A stretch of DNA of 64,000 nt from Diadophis punctatus similis (Eukaryota; Chordata; Lepidosauria; Squamata; Dipsadidae), in the NCBI GenBank assembly GCA_023053685.1, contig JALIGW010000016.1, positions 8,817,001 through 8,881,000 on the forward strand, given 5' to 3'. Every line of letters begins with the position of its first letter. Within the stretch, counting starts at the first letter, position 1. Made by a program: the position numbers and the translations under genes. The notes beneath the pieces are model-generated. The model saw only the letters and a program-made list of their open reading frames with translations, was not told where the DNA came from and did no database searches. This document shows, in pieces, positions 33,206 through 43,966 of the stretch.

Positions 33206-34647
33206 TATTACCTTTCTTTTCAGAAAGCATTGTGGAATTTTTGGAAATAGTGTGATATATTGCAGGAGAGATCAAGAGTCACAACTTATGGAGGTTTAGT
33301 GGATGCTCCTAAATTTTGAGAGCGTGTTATACACATTCTCAAAAAAGGCTGCCATAGGGGATGTGCTTAGTCACAAAATACCTATTTATCCAAAGGCAAA
33401 ATAGTAAAGTTTCCAGTCTCCCTTTCCAGCTCTTATAGGTCCATGTAGAAGTAACATTATTTGAAATGAAGGTAAGGCTTGAACCTGACAGTTTGCTTTG
33501 CAATTCAATGATCGCTTTCTGTCTTTTTTTTTTTGAAAAATAATCTAAAAAGTAATAAAACCAGGTAAGACATGGGGCCCAGCAGGCAATGCAGGAGGTA
33601 TCCCTGAGGACTATACTAGAGTTTTAGGCTACAAGTGTGGGGCAGAATTTCCAAGCTTGCTTGTTTCTTGCACCAGTGGAAAAACTACTTGGGATTCAGT
33701 CGGTTGCTTCCTTTTCAAATCTCCTTCATTCTACAGCTGCTGCTCTCAAGTTGATAGCAATAATACAGTAGAAGTGTTTCTGCTGCAATCCTGCTAGCCT
33801 TCCAAAGCTATCCACAAAGCCATTCCAGGCTGTGTGATGCGATCTGAAGGTCAAATGAGAGTTCTGCAGTGCTCCTTTTCTTGAGATTGAAAATTAAAGT
33901 GATCTCTCCTGCTGTGCGCTTCCGTGCTATTTGAACCGGGCCGCGATAGGAAACATACAGTTGGTAGTAAATTAATAAACCCAATTCAGACCGCCTCTGA
34001 ACTTCTTACTGATTGGAAAAAAGGGAGGAATACAGCTATATAGCTGTCTATATAGCAACAGTATAAATGCCCTTTTCATGCCATAGATTATTAAAAAAAA
34101 AAAAAAACTCTGATTTCAGACCAAAAGCAGACGTCTCAGTGAATTCTATAGATGAACTCGCTCTGCCTGTTGAGACTACTAGCTTGTTCCAAAATTTAGA
34201 TAAATCTACTTGAATAAGAACATGTTTATTAGGGGTAGGAGTTCTTCAGTATTTACAATCACTGCCAAACATTGCTCTTAGTAGTTTTTAGAACCGTGGT
34301 TTATATTCCTCATAAGCCTGAATACTACCCTACCAATGAAGGTAGTCTGAAGGAATTTGTGGTTTAGGCCAGCCTGAAGCAAAGAGGATAGTTTTGTACA
34401 GAGACATTACCAGTGACAAATAGGCTCAATCTGAAATTGTCTCCTATTACCTGACTGGTCGCTAATTATTATATTTTTCAGTTAGAAAATGGTCAAATTG
34501 TCAAATGTAACATTGGAAGGTAGGCAGTAATAGCAGCTAAGTGGCTGCAGTTAAAAGGTAAACCTCGACCCGTTTTCAGAGTACTGTTCTCGTGAAAGAT
34601 GTGATGTTAAGGCCATCTCTAGTGGAAATTGGATAGATGGTGGGTGG
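33206..34647. other. ALKBH8 intron, nothing recognised
   Basis: About 1.4 kb of intron. I see no exon, RNA gene or clear repeat apart from short homopolymers. Confidence 0.4.
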
Positions 34648-34655
34648 AACTGTGC

Positions 34656-35369
34656 CAGTGGTGAAATCCATTTTTTTACTACCGGTTCTGTGGGCGTGGC
34701 TTAGTGGGCGTGGCAGGAGAAGGATACTGCAAAATCTCCATTCCCACCCTACTCCAGGGGAAGGATACTGCAAAATCCCCATTCCCTCCCCACTCCTGGG
34801 GGAAGGATATTGCAAAATCCCCATTCCCACCCCACTCAGGGGCGAGCCAGAGGTGGTATTTGCCAGTTTTCTGAACTACTCAAAATTTCCGCTACCGGTT
34901 CTCCAGAACAGAGGTGGGTTCCTGCCGGAGCTGCCCAGTACGCAGCTCCGGTAGGGAGTGGCGGATTTCGCAACCACTCCGGAGCCCTCTCTGCTGGTCC
35001 ACCCGGCGCGTCGCCATTTTTTTCGGTGATTTTCGGGTGATTTTGCTTCTGCGCATGCGCGGAAGCAAAAGCGCGCGGAAATCTCACGAGGGGACATGCA
35101 CACGTGTGAGATTTCGGTGAGATTTTGCCTCCGTGAATGCGCGGGAGCAAAATCGCGCTGAAATCTCACACGCGCATCCCCTCACGAGATTTTGGTGCGA
35201 TTTTGCTCCCACGCATGCGCAGAAGCAAAATCATGCGAGGGGGCACGCGCGCATAGCGAGTGCCCCCCCCCGAAGCGTGGAGATGCACGTGCATGGCTCC
35301 GGCAGCGAGGTAAGTGAGCAACCCGCCCCTGCTCCAGAACCTGTCAGAACCTGCTGGATTCCACCCCTG
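34656..35369. mobile_element. Family D hAT element with a family C element nested inside
   Basis: The outer ends are CAGTGGTGAAATCCATTTTT and GCTGGATTCCACCCCTG, with perfect AACTGTGC repeats (34648-34655, 35370-35377). A 41-42-base unit (AAGGATACTGCAAAATC...) is repeated three times at 34720-34845, while the 32-base repeat seen in other copies is down to about one unit. Confidence 0.88.
34909..35331. mobile_element. Family C-like hAT element with three hairpins
   Basis: The ends are CAGAGGTGGGTTCCTGCCGG and AGCAACCCGCCCCTG, with perfect CTCCAGAA repeats (34901-34908, 35332-35339), so it inserted after the surrounding element. It contains three spaced palindromes of about 30 bases (35041-35070, 35122-35153, 35200-35231) of the GCTTCTGCGCATGCGC type. 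Confidence 0.9.
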
Positions 35370-35377
35370 AACTGTGC

Positions 35378-36246
35378 TCAGCCTAGCCTTTGCATTCAGC
35401 CTAGCTTACTATGCCTTGTAGTTGTTGTAGTTTTGATGTCCTCTGCTGAATAACTGTATGTGTATTGATTTTATTCCAAGCTGTTTTGAGTGTCTTACAG
35501 AAGAGAAGCGGGGCAGCAGAATGTATTTCAAATAAACAAGGTCAGAGCTAATATTGCTGCAAGCATTCCTAAGTGAATTGTCTAGCTGGAGAAAAAGAAA
35601 ATTTAAAAAAGGGGGGGCATAGGTAGCCATGTTTGCTCTCTTTGCTATCCTTCCCCTCCCCCCCCTTTTTTTTTTAAATTTTTTTTGGCAAATTGACAGA
35701 ACATATAGCAGGAATGCAATCTGTGGAAGAGGTGAGAAAATATTCCCTTTCCCTGGGGAAACGTGGAGCACAGAATCAGTCAGGATCCATTTCCTGTTGC
35801 TTCTGTGGATATCGCATGATAATGGAAAATGGAATTAAAATGTAAACCCTACTTGTAGTTATGTCAGTTGGATCCCGGATGGGGTGTCTTGATGGCAGGA
35901 ATGAGAAAGAGAACTGGTTTCTTAATAGTACTGGGGGTTCAAAGAATAGTTTGTTTTTGATACCATTTAGACAGAGTTCGTAAGCTCACTTTCTATAAAA
36001 TGCAGCTAATATTGAACTATCCCATAAGTCTTGGTGGGTGCGGTGAGGGAAGCAGGTTTATAAATCAAGGCAACCAGTGTGGTGGATTGTGTTAAAAGAA
36101 CAGCATAAAAGAGACAAACTTAAAAGCTTTGATACCTGCAGGTGTAATTTGGAGTTTACAGTCCTTCACATCTGGGCAGCCAGCTGTTACTGTTCCTTTC
36201 ACTGAAGAAGCATGAGTGCATGCTGTTAATTCAGCATTTGGATCAT
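35378..36246. other. ALKBH8 intron, nothing recognised
   Basis: No feature recognised except short C and T runs near 35660. Confidence 0.4.
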
Positions 36247-36248
36247 TA

Positions 36249-36733
36249 CCGTATTTTTCGGAGTATAAGATGCACCTTTTTCCTCCCTAAAAGTGGCTGA
36301 AAATTTGGGTGCGTCTTATACTTCGAATGTAGCTTTTTTTCCAGCCCTAACTAGGTGCTAACAGATCTTCCCAGCTCTTACCTTGCAGGCTTTTTCATTG
36401 TTACTCTCTTCGAAGAATTTTTTTCCAGCCCTAAGTCTTTGCAGAATTTTTTTTCATTGCTCTACTTGCTCAAAATAAGTTTTTTTCTACCCCTAACCAG
36501 GTGCTAACGATCTTCCCAGCTCTTACCGGCTTGGAGGCTCTTTCATTGTTACTCTCTCCGAAGAAAGTTTTTTTAAGTCCTAACCAGGGGATAAAATAAT
36601 GTGCTGAAGCTGACCAGACTAAGGACGCTAGCCAGATGAATACCTGGTAGGCAGATTGTTTTCCCCTATTTTCCTCCCCAAAAACTAAGGTGCGTCTTAT
36701 ACTCCGGTGCGTCTTATACTCCGAAAAATACGG
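36249..36733. mobile_element. TA-flanked element with CCGTATTTTTCGG ends
   Basis: Terminal inverted repeats CCGTATTTTTCGGAGTATAA and its complement are flanked by TA. The right end repeats GTGCGTCTTATACTCCG. Internally a segment around TTTTTTTCCAGCCCTAA recurs about three times. A mariner-type MITE is likely. It lies 165 bases upstream of the exon at 36899. Confidence 0.82.
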
Positions 36734-36898
36734 TATTTTGGTTCTTCCCCAAAGAGATAAAAGTTAACCACATTTCAATATTGGATCTACAAAACTGGGT
36801 CTCTGACTATTGCTTATTTCTGAAAAGCTACACAATTTTAATGTTCTTTCCTGGTTTATGCAGAGCCTTCTCACACTTTTTATTTTTAATTTTAACAG

Positions 36899-37048
36899 TT
36901 GGGCTGTGACCGTAGTAAGACTCTGGTAGACATCTGTGGAGAGAAGGAATTTCAGGCTTTTGTGTGCGATGCGCTCACTGTGCCAATAAGGAGTGGTTCT
37001 TGTGATGCTTGCATATCCATTGCGGTCATCCATCATTTTTCAACAGTG
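36899..37048 (+). CDS. ALKBH8: ALKBH8 exon, methyltransferase motifs II-IV
   Basis: This 150-base exon encodes exactly 50 residues, beginning [13 protein letters not shown] and ending [12 protein letters not shown]. The acidic residue and strand in LVDIC, the FVCDAL segment and the [13 protein letters not shown] strand match the SAM-binding and catalytic core of class I methyltransferases of the Trm9/ALKBH8 type. The acceptor is TTTTAACAG at 36898 and the donor is GTAGGT at 37049. Both introns are phase 0. The exon is separated from the previous one by a transposon-rich 18.2 kb intron and from the last by 3,207 bases. Confidence 0.95.
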
Positions 37049-37105
37049 GTAGGTTAAAACGGCCTAAAAGTAGAAAAATTGTAATATAGTTTATCCTTCT
37101 GTTTC

Positions 37106-37106
37106 G

Positions 37107-37153
<47 letters not shown>
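37106..37153 (+). repeat. (GTT)n trinucleotide repeat
   Basis: About 15 GTT units lie shortly after an exon donor. The poly-leucine frame is its translation. Confidence 0.97.
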
Positions 37154-37154
<1 letters not shown>

Positions 37155-37692
37155 CATTCCAGGGATTCATTCCAGGGAGCTGTGATTCCCAGTTCCAAAG
37201 AACTTCCAGATTACTCCTTTGATTTTTACATCACAGTTATTGGCGCCATTGAATTAAGGCTTACCATGTTTATTATTATTTTTTGTTTACAACTATTTTC
37301 TGAGGTGGGACTGGCAGCAAGAAATAAAACGGAAAATAAATTCTGGGGAACCTTCCCATCCTGTGACATTCCTGTACCGCCAAAGTTTTTCTAAGTTTCT
37401 TAAAATCCCGTACAGTCTGCAATAAAAATTCCTCAATTCTGTCTATTCTGATTGGCGGTGGCTCTTCATGTTCTCTGGCATATTATCTTAAGTTTTTGTT
37501 CCCTGAAGATGCCGCTGCTAAATCTGAAACTTTGTACACAAAGCACATGTGGGACCACTTAGCAGTGATCCTGTTTCAACCTCAGATGGAGATGGGTCTA
37601 TTGAAGCAAATTATGAAGCAAGTGTTGTATTGTGATGTGAGATCCTTCTGAATCTTTTTTGCAAGACTTCGCTCTCCAAGTTAACTTGGATA
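37154..37692. other. ALKBH8 intron, nothing recognised
   Basis: No feature recognised. Confidence 0.4.
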
Positions 37693-37700
37693 AGCTAGGT

Positions 37701-38124
37701 CAGTGATGGCAAACCTTTTTTCCCTCGGGTGCCGAAAGCGCGTGCGCACGTGCTATCACGCACGTGCGAGTGCCCACACCCATAATTCAATGCCTAGGTA
37801 GGGCTAAAATGGCCTCCCCGCCCCCGCAGAGGCCCTCTGGAGGCCAGAAACGGCCCGTTTCCCGACTTCTGGTGGGCCCGGTAGGCCTGTTTTTCGCCCT
37901 CCCCATGTTCCAGAAGCTTTCCTGGAGCCTGGGAAGGATGAAAATGCCCCCCGCAGGCCCTCCAGAAACCTAAAATGCCCTCCTAGAGCCTCCGCGCCAG
38001 CCAAAAATCAGCTGGCCAGTGCACAGATGCACGCTGGAGCTGAGCTAGGAGAACGGCTCGCGTGCCGGCAGATATGGCTCCGCGTGCCACCTTTGGCACG
38101 CGTGCCATAGGTTCGCCATCACTG
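37701..38124. mobile_element. Family A hAT element with perfect TSD
   Basis: It runs from CAGTGATGGCAAACCTTTTT to GGTTCGCCATCACTG, with perfect AGCTAGGT repeats (37693-37700, 38125-38132). Its interior belongs to a second A subfamily shared with 59140 and 63161 (GTGCCGGCAGATATGGCTCC near the right end). Confidence 0.9.
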
Positions 38125-38305
38125 AGCTAGGTTTTAGCCAATATGGCATATTCTATTCTGGATGTGAACAGATCATAGAACTTGCATGTTGTGGTTCTCA
38201 GTTTTGCTAGCTACCTCACAATCAATATTTTTTGGTAAGTGTCAGAAGAGAGGATAAATGGTTTTAGCTTAGCTACTGAAAGACCTCTTTTGCCTAATTA
38301 GACCT

Positions 38306-38658
38306 TGTCAGATTATTCATGAACTGGGAGAGCCAATGGTAACAAGGTCAGCCAATGAATAGGCATAGCAACTAAGTTAGCCAATGAGAGCTAAACACAT
38401 CTGAATCTGTGCAGAGAATCAAAACTGAAACTAGAAGGCTGGGCATGGCTCAGCCCACTCTGTCTCTCTTTGCACTCTGAACTAGAAGCTGCTTGTATTT
38501 TGCTTGTAACTGCTACTATGTTGAAGAAGAACTCTGCTACTGGTATTGTAAATATATACTGTATATATTACTATATTTATAAAGAAGTTAATGAATCCAG
38601 CTGAATCAGTTATCTGTGTGTGCTTCTGGAATTGATTTTTATGCAACAAACTCTGATA
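38306..38658 (+). mobile_element. Solo LTR, plus orientation
   Basis: The ends are TGTCAG and CTGATA (expected CTGACA with one change), flanked by GACCT on both sides (38301-38305, 38659-38663). The 353-base body is typical of an LTR and ends with an A/T-rich polyadenylation-like stretch (ATTTATAAAGAAGTTAATG). No internal retroviral sequence is adjacent. Confidence 0.75.
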
Positions 38659-38782
38659 GACCTACCATCACTTCCCTGTTTTCAAAGGAAACTCAGTTAC
38701 GTGCCCTGCTAACATTTCTAGTACAGTTAAGGAAGCTCATGGGGGCTCCCTTACTATGAGAGATCTATTTTGTTACATTTTA

Positions 38783-39187
38783 CAGGTAGTCCTTGACTTA
38801 CGTCTGTAATTAAGCTTGCAATTATGGTCATAAGTCATGCCAGTCATTAAGTGAATCTTCATGTGACCACTCCTGGATTTACAATCTTTTTTGCAGCAGT
38901 TATAAAGCAAATGCCACGGTTGTTAAGTGACCCATTAATTCGCTATACGTGTATTCCTCCGGAAACTGAAAATCAATGGTTTACAATAAAAACATCATAA
39001 ATCGTAGCCCTGTGGCTGCAGGATGTTGCAAATGGTTGTTGATGCAGGTGGTTACTGAGCACCCAAAATGCAGTCATGTGTCCACAGGGCATGGGCAGCT
39101 GTCAGAACTTTGAATGTGGCTAGTAAGTCTGCCGTAACTTCAAATGGTCGCTAAGCAATAACTCGGTTGTAAGTCAAGGGCTACCTG
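38783..39187. mobile_element. Tigger-like mariner MITE
   Basis: The ends are CAGGTAGTCCTTGACTTACG and TTGTAAGTCAAGGGCTACCTG with TA on both sides (38781-38782, 39188-39189). Confidence 0.85.
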
Positions 39188-39298
39188 TAATTAAAATGTT
39201 CTTTGTTCTTTCTTTCAATAAAGTGCTCACATGTTATGGTAGCTGTTCCTTGTTCTGTAGGTTTTTTTTTTGCTGAAATTTTTAAAAATAAATATTTA

Positions 39299-40047
39299 CC
39301 GTATTTTTCGGAGTATAAGACGCACTTAGATTTTAGAGGAGGAAAACAAGGAAAAAAGTATTCTGAACCAAATGATGCAGTAATATATTATTTAATAAAA
39401 TACCAGTGTAGCAGAATACCTTTTACAATCATGTAAACTTTTTACAACCATGTATACTTTTTACAAACTTCAAATGTGACAGCTTTAAGACTAGTGGAAA
39501 ATGGACCGTTTTTCGCAAAAACGGAGGTGTTTTTGCCTTCCCCACCCCCTAGGAGTCCATTGCAGCCTTCCCAGATCCTTTGCATGCCCTGTTTTTGCAA
39601 AAAAAATGAGCGAAAAACGGGCCATTTTTTGCAAAAATTGGGGCGTTTTTGCCTTCTAATTACCATATCTAGCATGACTGGAGGAGGAATTCTGGGAGTT
39701 GAAGTCCACTAGTCTTAAAGCTGTCAAGTTTGAAGATCCCTGGGTTAGGGGTGCAAGGGTCTTCAAACTTGGCAAGTTTAAGACTTGTGGACTTCAACTC
39801 CCATTCCTGAGCTAGCATGACTGGAGGAGGAATTCTGGGAGTTGAAGTCCACAAGTCTTAAAGCTGTCAAGTTTGAAGTTTGTAAAAAGTGTACATGGTT
39901 GTAAAAAGTGTACATGGTTGTAAAAAGTATTCTGCTATACTGGTATTTTATTAAATAATATATTACTACACCATTTGGTTCAGAATACTTTTTTCCTTGT
40001 TTTCCTCCTCTAAAATCTAGGTACGTCTTATACTTCGAAAAATACGG
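39299..40047. mobile_element. Fold-back TA-flanked element with nested palindrome
   Basis: The ends CCGTATTTTTCGGAGTATAA and TACTTCGAAAAATACGG are flanked by TA. Arms of about 180 bases at 39299-39475 and 39870-40047 are inverted copies, each with GAGGAGGAAAACAAGG. The centre (about 39660-39870) holds two family F-type segments, and 39500-39655 a repeated TTTTTCGCAAAAACGG-like motif. The mirrored frames on the two strands come from these arms, not from genes. Confidence 0.8.
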
Positions 40048-40255
40048 TAATTTCATTAATATATAATTCTATTAAATAGCTGAAAAGCATGAAAGATGTA
40101 TAATTTAAAAAGCAGAAGTAAACAGACTACAAAATAGTACAGTGCTCCTAATTCTCTGAGCTCGGTCTTGTATTTTGTTTTTGTTCTGAGTACTGTTTTT
40201 GGTTTGTTACCTTTTACCTTTAGGATGACTATCTGTGTTTCTCCCCCTTGACTAG

Positions 40256-40810
40256 GAGAGGAGGCTGGCTGTGCTCTGTGAACTGACTCGGCTGCTGAGA
40301 CCTGGTGGAAAAGCACTTGTTTACGTTTGGGCCATGGAGCAGGAATACAAGGAGCAGAAGTCGAAGTATCTGAAAGGGGGGAAAGCTAGTGATAAAAGGT
40401 TTGGCAAAGCTGTCAGCGCCACGCTAAATAAAACAGGCAGCACTGAATGCCAAGGTTTGGCACAGTCCAGCAAGGACTGTAATCAGCCTAATGGGACGAG
40501 CCACAGTCCAAGCCAGCTGGTTCCTGCCAGCCTTCCAGTTCATACAAATAGAACTTCCTTTGAAACTCAAGATGTCTTGGTCCCTTGGAACCTGAAAGAT
40601 GGGATAAAGAAAAAGACAAGACATGCCAAGCTTTGTCAGCCTCTGGATGGCTCTACATATGCTCCGGAACCCAACCCTGTTTTTCACCGCTATTACCACG
40701 TCTTCTACGAAGGTGAACTGGAACAGCTGTGTAGACAACTAGACTGCATAAAGGTGCAAGGAAGTTATTATGACCAAGGAAACTGGTGTGTGGTTCTCGA
40801 AAAGCAGTGA
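40256..40810 (+). CDS. ALKBH8: ALKBH8 terminal coding exon
   Basis: The last coding exon gives 184 residues and a TGA stop. It starts ERRLAVLCELTRLLRPGG (post-motif helix and the conserved LRPGG turn of class I methyltransferases), then VYVWAMEQEYKEQKSKYL. A low-complexity, poorly conserved linker of about 80 residues follows, rich in S, T, N and Q. The exon closes with a conserved C-terminal block containing DVLVPW, FHRYYHVFYEGELEQLC and SYYDQGNWCVVL. The acceptor AG is at 40254-40255. The five exons in the window together encode 406 residues, consistent with the C-terminal three fifths of a protein known to be about 660 residues long. No frameshift or premature stop is seen. Confidence 0.95.
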   Translation, partial: ERRLAVLCELTRLLRPGGKALVYVWAMEQEYKEQKSKYLKGGKASDKRFGKAVSATLNKTGSTECQGLAQSSKDCNQPNGTSHSPSQLVPASLPVHTNRTSFETQDVLVPWNLKDGIKKKTRHAKLCQPLDGSTYAPEPNPVFHRYYHVFYEGELEQLCRQLDCIKVQGSYYDQGNWCVVLEKQ

Positions 40811-40960
40811 TGCCTTCACGGTTCCACCGAGGCAGCTGTGTCTTTGATGGATTTATTGACACAATTATTTCCATGGGTATTTCTAAAACATGGTTGGTTA
40901 CCCTGGCATTTGGCTTTTGGTGTTGTTAAAATTTATTTAAAAAATAAATAAGTACCACTT
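40811..40960 (+). promoter_or_regulatory. ALKBH8: ALKBH8 3' UTR with candidate polyadenylation signal
   Basis: Sequence after the stop codon is A/T-rich and has AATAAA at about 40943-40948, some 130 bases after the stop. This is a plausible poly(A) signal, but the AATAAATA context is common in this genome and the real 3' end could be further on. Confidence 0.45.
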
Positions 40961-41283
40961 TTACATGCTGCGAAGAGAGAGAGCTGTTTTTCCTTCCCCG
41001 ATTTATGAAATTCTAGCCTGATGATCAGATTTCACAATCATCCTTGCAATTTACAGATCTCTTGGTTCTAGGAGATGTGATCAAATACTGAAAGCTTCTG
41101 ATTTGATGCACTCATATGCAGTGGAACAATTGAGAAATGTCAAACTTATGGAAGGATATAAATGACTATTTTATTTAGCAAAACTAGCGGGTTACAGTGA
41201 ATTCTGGTCCTGTGCACCTGGGGCAGGTCAAAACAAACATTATAAGAATACCTCAAACCATCGTAGGGATCTGATCAAAGAAA
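40961..41283. other. Downstream of ALKBH8, nothing recognised
   Basis: Either further 3' UTR or intergenic. No repeat or gene is recognised. Confidence 0.4.
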
Positions 41284-41288
41284 CACAG

Positions 41289-41674
41289 TATCGGGGTTCC
41301 GACGGATGCCCTAATTAAATCATGAGCCTCGAGCCAAGCTTCAAAAGAAATCCAGGTATTTATTAGGAGCTTCATGTCCGCACGTTCCCAAGTGAAGCCA
41401 GCTCTGACCATACGTAATTTACGTCCCAATTATGACCCTGTTTCCCCTGTCCCCACCAGGGTGTGTCATCAATCACATTCGCCAATGGAGCAACTTCGCG
41501 GGTTGTAGAGGTCACTCCCCTCTGGCTGCTGTGGGTAACCCTTGGATACAGCCTTGAGAGAGATAAGCATGGAATGTGCCTCTGTCTTTGGCTGCCGTGC
41601 CATTTCGCCAGTTTCCCATCCCCGCTGGCCTATGGCAACTTGATAGCAAGCCAGGGATGCTTTGCAGGTTGACA
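41289..41674 (-). mobile_element. Solo LTR, minus orientation
   Basis: It is flanked by CACAG on both sides (41284-41288, 41675-41679). On the minus strand it begins TGTCAACCTGCAAAGC and ends CGGAACCCCGATA, one change from a canonical ...ACA end. An AATAAA on the minus strand lies near 41360. The 386-base length fits an LTR. Confidence 0.75.
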
Positions 41675-41679
41675 CACAG

Positions 41680-42584
41680 AGCATGTGCTCAATATAATAA
41701 AACAAAGAAATGTATTTGTACCTAATGAAGGAGCAGGCCTGGAATGGTTTCAGAGTAGGAGAAGCAACAAAATGACATTTTGAAAGGTAATATAACATTG
41801 TTGGTTCAAGGCAGTGCCAGCATTCTATTGTTATTCTAGCAAGCCTACCCATTGTTTCCTTCACCAAAATAATTGCAGAAAAAGAGAAATAAGAGGCCAA
41901 CTGGCACATTCCCATGTACTTAAGCAATCTCTCACAACATTAAACTTGGTTGTGAATTTTAAAGGTATTTGGAAAAGGACCTGTGGATCTTTAATTATAT
42001 ATAGCCTTGCAAGTATATTTGGTTGGTGTCTATAAGTGTATAAGATACAAACATCACTGGCATAGAAATCAATCAAATTAATATAGAAAGAGAGAGCAGG
42101 GGAGAGGGAGAGATAGAAAGGCACGGATACATAATATTTTCTAGTGAATATTCCACTAATTTTCATTACTATAAATGATTCTATGTAGATACCAAAAAGG
42201 TATATATGATACAGAATATCAGAAGTCAAAACTTCAGAATACAATTTCTATTTCTCCCCCAGCTTTATATTTCCATCAGCACTTCATTTTTTAAATTAAT
42301 ACTTGACAGCTTGTGACCCATGTGTCATTGTTTCAGAGATATTTTGTTAATTAAACAGAAATATAGTAACCATGACAGGCAAAAAAGCAGTGGGATCAAA
42401 TTCCAATTTCCTTCCTTTTGAGTTTCTTGTAGAAAGCTGGCAGGGAACATTGGAAATTCCCTTCCCCTTCCATTCTTCCAGGAGGCGAGGAAACAAGTGA
42501 CCAGGAAGGAATCAAGGAACATTGCAAATGAAGATCACATAATTGCAGTGACTGAAGTAGCCACAACTTCCCCAAATTCCATTC
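41680..42584. other. Intergenic, nothing recognised
   Basis: The 152-residue minus-strand frame at 41469-41927 spans the LTR edge and has no family features. Nothing else is recognised. Confidence 0.4.
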
Positions 42585-42592
42585 CCTTAGAA

Positions 42593-42785
42593 CCGTGATG
42601 GCGAACCTATGGCACGCATGCCAGAGGTGGCCCGCAGCGCCTTCTGGGGGGGGCGGTGCGGGGGGTTGCGCACACATGCACGGGGGTTGGGGCGCATGCA
42701 TGGGGGCCACGCGCACATTGCATTTTGGAGGTTTGGGCACGCACACGCTTTGGGCACTCAGTCCGGAAAAGGTTAACCATCACTG
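42593..42785. mobile_element. Short family A hAT MITE with perfect TSD
   Basis: It starts CCGTGATGGCGAACC and ends GGTTAACCATCACTG, with perfect CCTTAGAA repeats (42585-42592, 42786-42793). It is a deleted form of only 193 bases. Confidence 0.9.
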
Positions 42786-42793
42786 CCTTAGAA

Positions 42794-43689
42794 GTACTAC
42801 CAGTAAGTCCTGGAAATCTGAAAATTAGTCCATTTGAGTTATCTCAGTTCAATAATTATTGATCTATACCGTCTAATTTTGTCCAATTGAAAGTTACAAA
42901 ACAGACATGACAATTTTTGTACTCTATAGATTCAGCAGAAAGCTTGCATAAATACGAGTGTGGTATTTCTATGCAATTTAGAATCCTGGATGCACCAAGT
43001 TTAAAATTGGTGGTAGGGTGGGGAGAGGGAACACAATACAAAAAATAATAGTAGCATCTTTATTACCAAAAAGTAATTTTTAATAAAGTATGTTACAAGA
43101 CACATGATATTTCATTTGCAAAATAAAATATACACAAAATTAAAATCTAATTAGGCCTCAACACAACTCACAGTAAATGAATCTAGTCCAATAAGCTAAA
43201 TCTAACTGGCACAATATACTTAAACTAAGTATCCTATCATATCCAAATAATAAACACCAGTGAATATAATATAATCAGGTTCAAGAATCCTGCTTCCATT
43301 AGCTTCCATGGAAATAATAAAACACAATACCATGTTGTTATTTGGTGAATCAATCAAGTTTTATATTAGATCCAGAATCAGATTGCAATCAAGTAAATTA
43401 TATTACTAGATCCCTGTAAGAGAATGCAATTGAGCCCGGAATGACTGTCATAAGTTGAGATGGTTGTTAATACCACATTATTGCCTTGCTTAAAGGCCAC
43501 AATCCCAGCTTCCCCAGTTTTTAAGCGGAGCAAGGGTTGCCGGGGGGGGGGGGGAGACACCTTGGGAGACCTGGTGCAGTCAGACTGTGGCACCCACCCA
43601 GCTCATATGAGGTCTGTCTTGGGTCTCCCAGGGCCTTCCGATCCCCTGAGGCAGCCCTTGCATAGTATCCTGTCCCATTTAGTACCATC
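42794..43689. other. Intergenic, nothing recognised
   Basis: A/T-rich with a 12-base G run near 43542. No gene or clear repeat. Confidence 0.4.
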
Positions 43690-43697
43690 CTTTAGGT

Positions 43698-43769
43698 CAC
43701 AAAGCTGGCTGAGGAACTCTGGGAGTTGAAGTCCACAAGTCTTAAAGTTGCCAAGGTTGGAGACCCCTG
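43698..43769 (+). mobile_element. Family F half-palindrome
   Basis: A single right arm ends GGTTGGAGACCCCTG, flanked by CTTTAGGT and CTTTAGGC (7 of 8). The left arm is missing. Confidence 0.68.
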
Positions 43770-43966
43770 CTTTAGGCTTCATTCCCCCCCCCCATCATGC
43801 CTTGTTTTATTAACCTTTTCCAAAGATTGCTTTTCCAAGGAGAAGTTGCCAATGTGCCATGCAGCCTTCCTATACAGAAGCTGTGTGGTGCCATCCCAGA
43901 AGTGGGTGCCATTTTGAAAGCAGCTGCAATTGTCACGATCTGTGAACTGCAATAGTTCCCCAAATG

